Assembly (NCBI GenBank): GCA_047974855.1
Contig: JBKECT010000047.1
Coordinates: forward strand, 1-8,065
Source of the DNA: CAYNRG01 sp047974855
Lineage (GTDB): Bacteria > Bacillota_I > Bacilli_A > Erysipelotrichales > Erysipelotrichaceae
Direction of reading: 5' to 3'
DNA length: 8,065 bases
Below are positions 7,706 to 8,065 of the stretch, in pieces. The notes under the pieces are model-generated. The model was not told the origin of the DNA. It did no database searches and saw only the letters and a list, made by a program, of their open reading frames with translations. Position numbers and translations under genes: made by a program. Position 1 is the stretch's first letter. Each line of letters begins with the position of its first letter.

Positions 7706-7735
7706 ATTTACCTCCTTTCTATTTTCTATACCTAC

Positions 7736-7741
7736 AGTATA
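7736..7741 (-). promoter_or_regulatory. Possible -10 box of the PTS operon promoter
   Basis: The minus strand reads TATACT here, a good match to the -10 consensus, about 31 bases upstream of the EIIB ATG. No consensus -35 lies 16-18 bases upstream; the nearest TTGCAC is 21 bases away. A poor -35 would fit activator-dependent transcription by the PRD regulator. The box overlaps the cre site by four bases, a position where CcpA would block RNA polymerase. The match is short and the assignment tentative. Confidence 0.35.
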
Positions 7742-7751
7742 ACCGCTTACA
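7738..7751 (-). promoter_or_regulatory. Catabolite-responsive element (cre) for CcpA
   Basis: The minus strand reads TGTAAGCGGTTATA, which matches 13 of 14 positions of the CcpA consensus TGWAANCGNTNWCA; only the penultimate C is replaced by T. It is a pseudo-palindrome with the central CG. It lies 32 bases upstream of the EIIB start and overlaps the candidate -10 box, a repressing position. This indicates that the operon is turned off when a preferred sugar is available, as expected for a PTS operon of a secondary carbon source. Confidence 0.75.
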
Positions 7752-7756
7752 TAACG

Positions 7757-7767
7757 TGCATAGTGCA
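7757..7767. promoter_or_regulatory. Small dyad TGCA-N3-TGCA upstream of the cre site
   Basis: An 11-base dyad made of two TGCA blocks separated by TAG lies immediately upstream of the cre site, beside a run of ten A residues (7767-7776) that would bend the DNA. Its place just upstream of the candidate promoter is where an activator such as the PRD regulator would bind. TGCA is itself palindromic, so the symmetry is easily met by chance. Confidence 0.25.
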
Positions 7768-7842
7768 AAAAAAAAAGACTATCTTGCCCAATTTATTGCC
7801 TATCTATAATGGTAGTCATAAAGAGACACTCGCTATATTTTA

Positions 7843-7852
7843 TTGTGTACAA
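7843..7852. promoter_or_regulatory. Dyad TTGTGTACAA in the upstream region
   Basis: TTGT and ACAA arms flank a two-base centre about 140 bases upstream of EIIB and downstream of the HAD terminator. It could be an operator half or an activator site. It is short and not backed by a second copy, so the call is weak. Confidence 0.2.
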
Positions 7853-7886
7853 ACCCCTATGATGTAGTTTCTATGCTTTCTTTTTA

Positions 7887-7917
7887 TAAAAAAAGAAACA
7901 GCTCTGCCTCTGTTTCT
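7887..7917 (-). terminator. Rho-independent terminator of the HAD phosphatase gene
   Basis: The minus strand carries AGAAACAG, an eight-base loop, CTGTTTCT and then a run of seven U residues. The stem is perfect (7894-7901 with 7910-7917). It starts 17 bases after the HAD stop codon and separates that gene from the PTS operon, so the operon must have its own promoter between here and 7706. Confidence 0.85.
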
Positions 7918-7934
7918 ATTAAATGTATATTTTA

Positions 7935-8065
7935 CTAAATTAACCCAAAATGCTTAAATGCGTTATATAGTCCATCCTCTGCTACATCATCAGTTACATA
8001 GTCTGCTATTGCCTTTAAATCTGGATGAGCATTCCCCATCGCAATACCTACATTCGCATCACGAA
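7935..8065 (-). CDS. Cof-type HAD phosphatase, C-terminal end (partial)
   Basis: The last 42 codons of a gene that begins outside the window. The peptide RDANVGIAMGNAHPDLK followed by ADYVTDDVAEDG is the typical end of the HAD-IIB (Cof) family: the segment after the GDxxND motif, with vAMGNA, then Ad-vT-d--eDG. These cytoplasmic phosphatases dephosphorylate sugar phosphates, flavin or pyridoxal phosphates and related compounds; the substrate cannot be inferred. The gene ends in TAG and a strong terminator, so it is not part of the PTS operon. Its C-terminus resembles the decayed stretch at 984-1061. Confidence 0.93.
   Translation of the reverse strand, partial: RDANVGIAMGNAHPDLKAIADYVTDDVAEDGLYNAFKHFGLI

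Noticed and set aside
7706..7768. N-terminal extension of EIIB to an upstream ATG at 7768
   Set aside because: It would translate through the cre site, the candidate -10 box and a perfect ribosome binding site. The added residues do not resemble EIIB, and the ATG at 7705 has ideal spacing.
7706..7886. Sigma-54 (-24/-12) promoter, as used by LevR-type mannose PTS operons
   Set aside because: No GG-N10-GC arrangement with TGGCA and TTGC was found upstream of EIIB, and the regulator lacks the sigma-54 AAA+ domain of LevR.
1..8065. CRISPR arrays, tRNA/rRNA genes, transposases, integrases or riboswitches
   Set aside because: No repeat-spacer pattern, RNA-gene signature or mobile-element gene was seen on either strand; intergenic space is limited to the two intervals described.

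Overview
The window looks like a low-GC Bacillota (Firmicutes) chromosome. The DNA is AT-rich, ribosome binding sites are strong AGGAGG-like sequences, there is a CcpA-type cre site, and it carries a mannose-family PTS, a PRD regulator, a split transketolase and a Cof-type HAD phosphatase. Erysipelotrichia, lactobacilli/enterococci or Lachnospiraceae would all fit, and I cannot go lower. Every gene I accept lies on the minus strand, so the biological reading order runs from high to low coordinates.

Layout in transcription order. (1) 8065-7935: C-terminal end of a Cof-type HAD phosphatase, closed by a strong hairpin plus U-tract at 7887-7917. (2) 7886-7706: a regulatory region of about 180 nt with a near-consensus cre site, a possible -10 box and small dyads. 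(3) 7705-1123: a tightly packed seven-gene operon in the order EIIB, EIIC, EIID, EIIA (a complete mannose-family PTS transporter), a neutral-ceramidase-like zinc hydrolase, a BglG/MtlR-type PRD regulator and a metallo-beta-lactamase-fold hydrolase. Gene junctions are 25 nt or less, or overlap. (4) 1122-836: no intact gene. It holds what looks like a decayed HAD phosphatase 3' end, a hairpin terminator and a promoter. (5) 835 to the window edge: the N-terminal subunit of a split transketolase, overlapping the start of its C-terminal partner by one base.

Working model: the PTS imports and phosphorylates an unknown sugar or sugar derivative. The ceramidase-like enzyme (probably cytoplasmic, with every expected metal and nucleophile position present) and the MBL-fold enzyme then act on it, perhaps removing an N-acyl group or opening a lactone or ester. 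The PRD protein controls the operon and CcpA represses it. The substrate cannot be read from the sequence. The most notable structural point is that the operon is bounded on both sides by HAD-phosphatase 3' ends, one intact and one decayed and frameshifted, which suggests a cassette-like insertion or a duplication followed by decay.
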